Shown here piece by piece: positions 5,552 through 5,639 of a stretch of 5,639 bases of DNA. A program made the translations under genes and the position numbers. Below the pieces are notes generated by a model. That model saw nothing but the letters and a program-made list of their open reading frames with translations. It did not search any database and had not been told where the DNA came from. Numbering within the stretch: the stretch's first letter is position 1; the number at the start of each line of letters is the position of its first letter. The stretch is from an uncultured Pseudomonadota bacterium (lineage in GTDB: Bacteria; Myxococcota; UBA796): positions 1 to 5,639 of the forward strand of contig CAJWHX010000253.1 of NCBI GenBank assembly GCA_913040875.1. Direction: 5' to 3'.

Positions 5552-5565
5552 AACTGAACTTTGAA
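5546..5565. promoter_or_regulatory. Overlapping perfect dyads upstream of the FGE-fold gene
   Basis: Two perfect inverted repeats overlap here: AGTTCA with TGAACT around AAC (5546-5560), and TTCAAA with TTTGAA around a 6-base centre (5548-5565). They lie about 100 bp upstream of the candidate promoter. The rest of 5566-5639 shows no supported gene start in either direction. Confidence 0.25.
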
Positions 5566-5639
5566 TTAATACCGTACGCAAACACACAGCCGTCTCTATC
5601 GATTGTCAAAACACCTCGTACCAATACTTTTGGTTATTC

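Noticed and set aside
5604..5609. Perfect TTGACA on the minus strand as the main promoter of the FGE-fold gene
   Set aside because: The hexamer 17 bp downstream is TGTGTT, a poor -10, and the site is over 200 bp from the start codon.

Overview
The window holds five genes, one cut by the left edge, on both strands of what looks like a bacterial chromosome. The organism is probably a Gram-negative bacterium that makes many lipoproteins. Two predicted lipoproteins carry a lipobox Cys followed by low-complexity Asp/Glu/Gly/Thr/Pro linkers. One of them also has a calcium-loop-like DxDxDG segment and degenerate YD-type repeats, and the other is a formylglycine-generating-enzyme (FGE) fold protein. 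This style is familiar from Myxococcota and related deltaproteobacterial lineages, often marine. That assignment is inference from protein style only, since no marker gene is present.

Layout, left to right. (1) 1-784, minus: the N-terminal 261 codons of an NAD(P)-dependent sugar-nucleotide epimerase/dehydratase (extended SDR). Its C-terminus lies beyond the left edge. It is clearly AT-richer than the isochorismatase-fold gene (two counted 60-base rows give 35% and 33% G+C, against 57% for a row in that gene), which suggests a transferred surface-polysaccharide locus. (2) 785-1021: non-coding, with a candidate promoter for the epimerase. (3) 1022-1417, minus: a 131-residue protein of unrecognised family with a strong ribosome-binding site. 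(4) 1418-1605: divergent intergenic region with a perfect 12-bp palindrome and a candidate -10 box for the small gene. (5) 1606-2403, plus: a nicotinamidase/isochorismatase-fold cysteine hydrolase with its triad and metal ligands intact. (6) 2432-4354, minus: a 640-residue secreted lipoprotein with STEP tandem repeats, a calcium-loop-like segment and YD-like repeats, convergent with the hydrolase and only 28 bp from it. (7) 4355-4521: intergenic, with a hairpin followed by six T on the plus strand, two palindromes and an unexplained strong Shine-Dalgarno sequence. (8) 4522-5394, minus: a 290-residue lipoprotein with an FGE-sulfatase (SUMF1-like) domain that lacks the two catalytic cysteines of true FGE. 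(9) 5395-5639: its upstream region, with a candidate promoter and a repeated half-site.

The genes do not form an obvious pathway. The two lipoprotein genes share a strand and may both act at the cell envelope, but 167 bp with a possible hairpin separates them. The small gene and the hydrolase gene are divergent and could share control through the palindrome between them. I see no mobile element, CRISPR array, tRNA or rRNA, and no clear defence or biosynthetic system. The best leads are the small orphan protein with its palindrome, the cysteine-less FGE-fold lipoprotein, and the epimerase with a shortened active-site loop.
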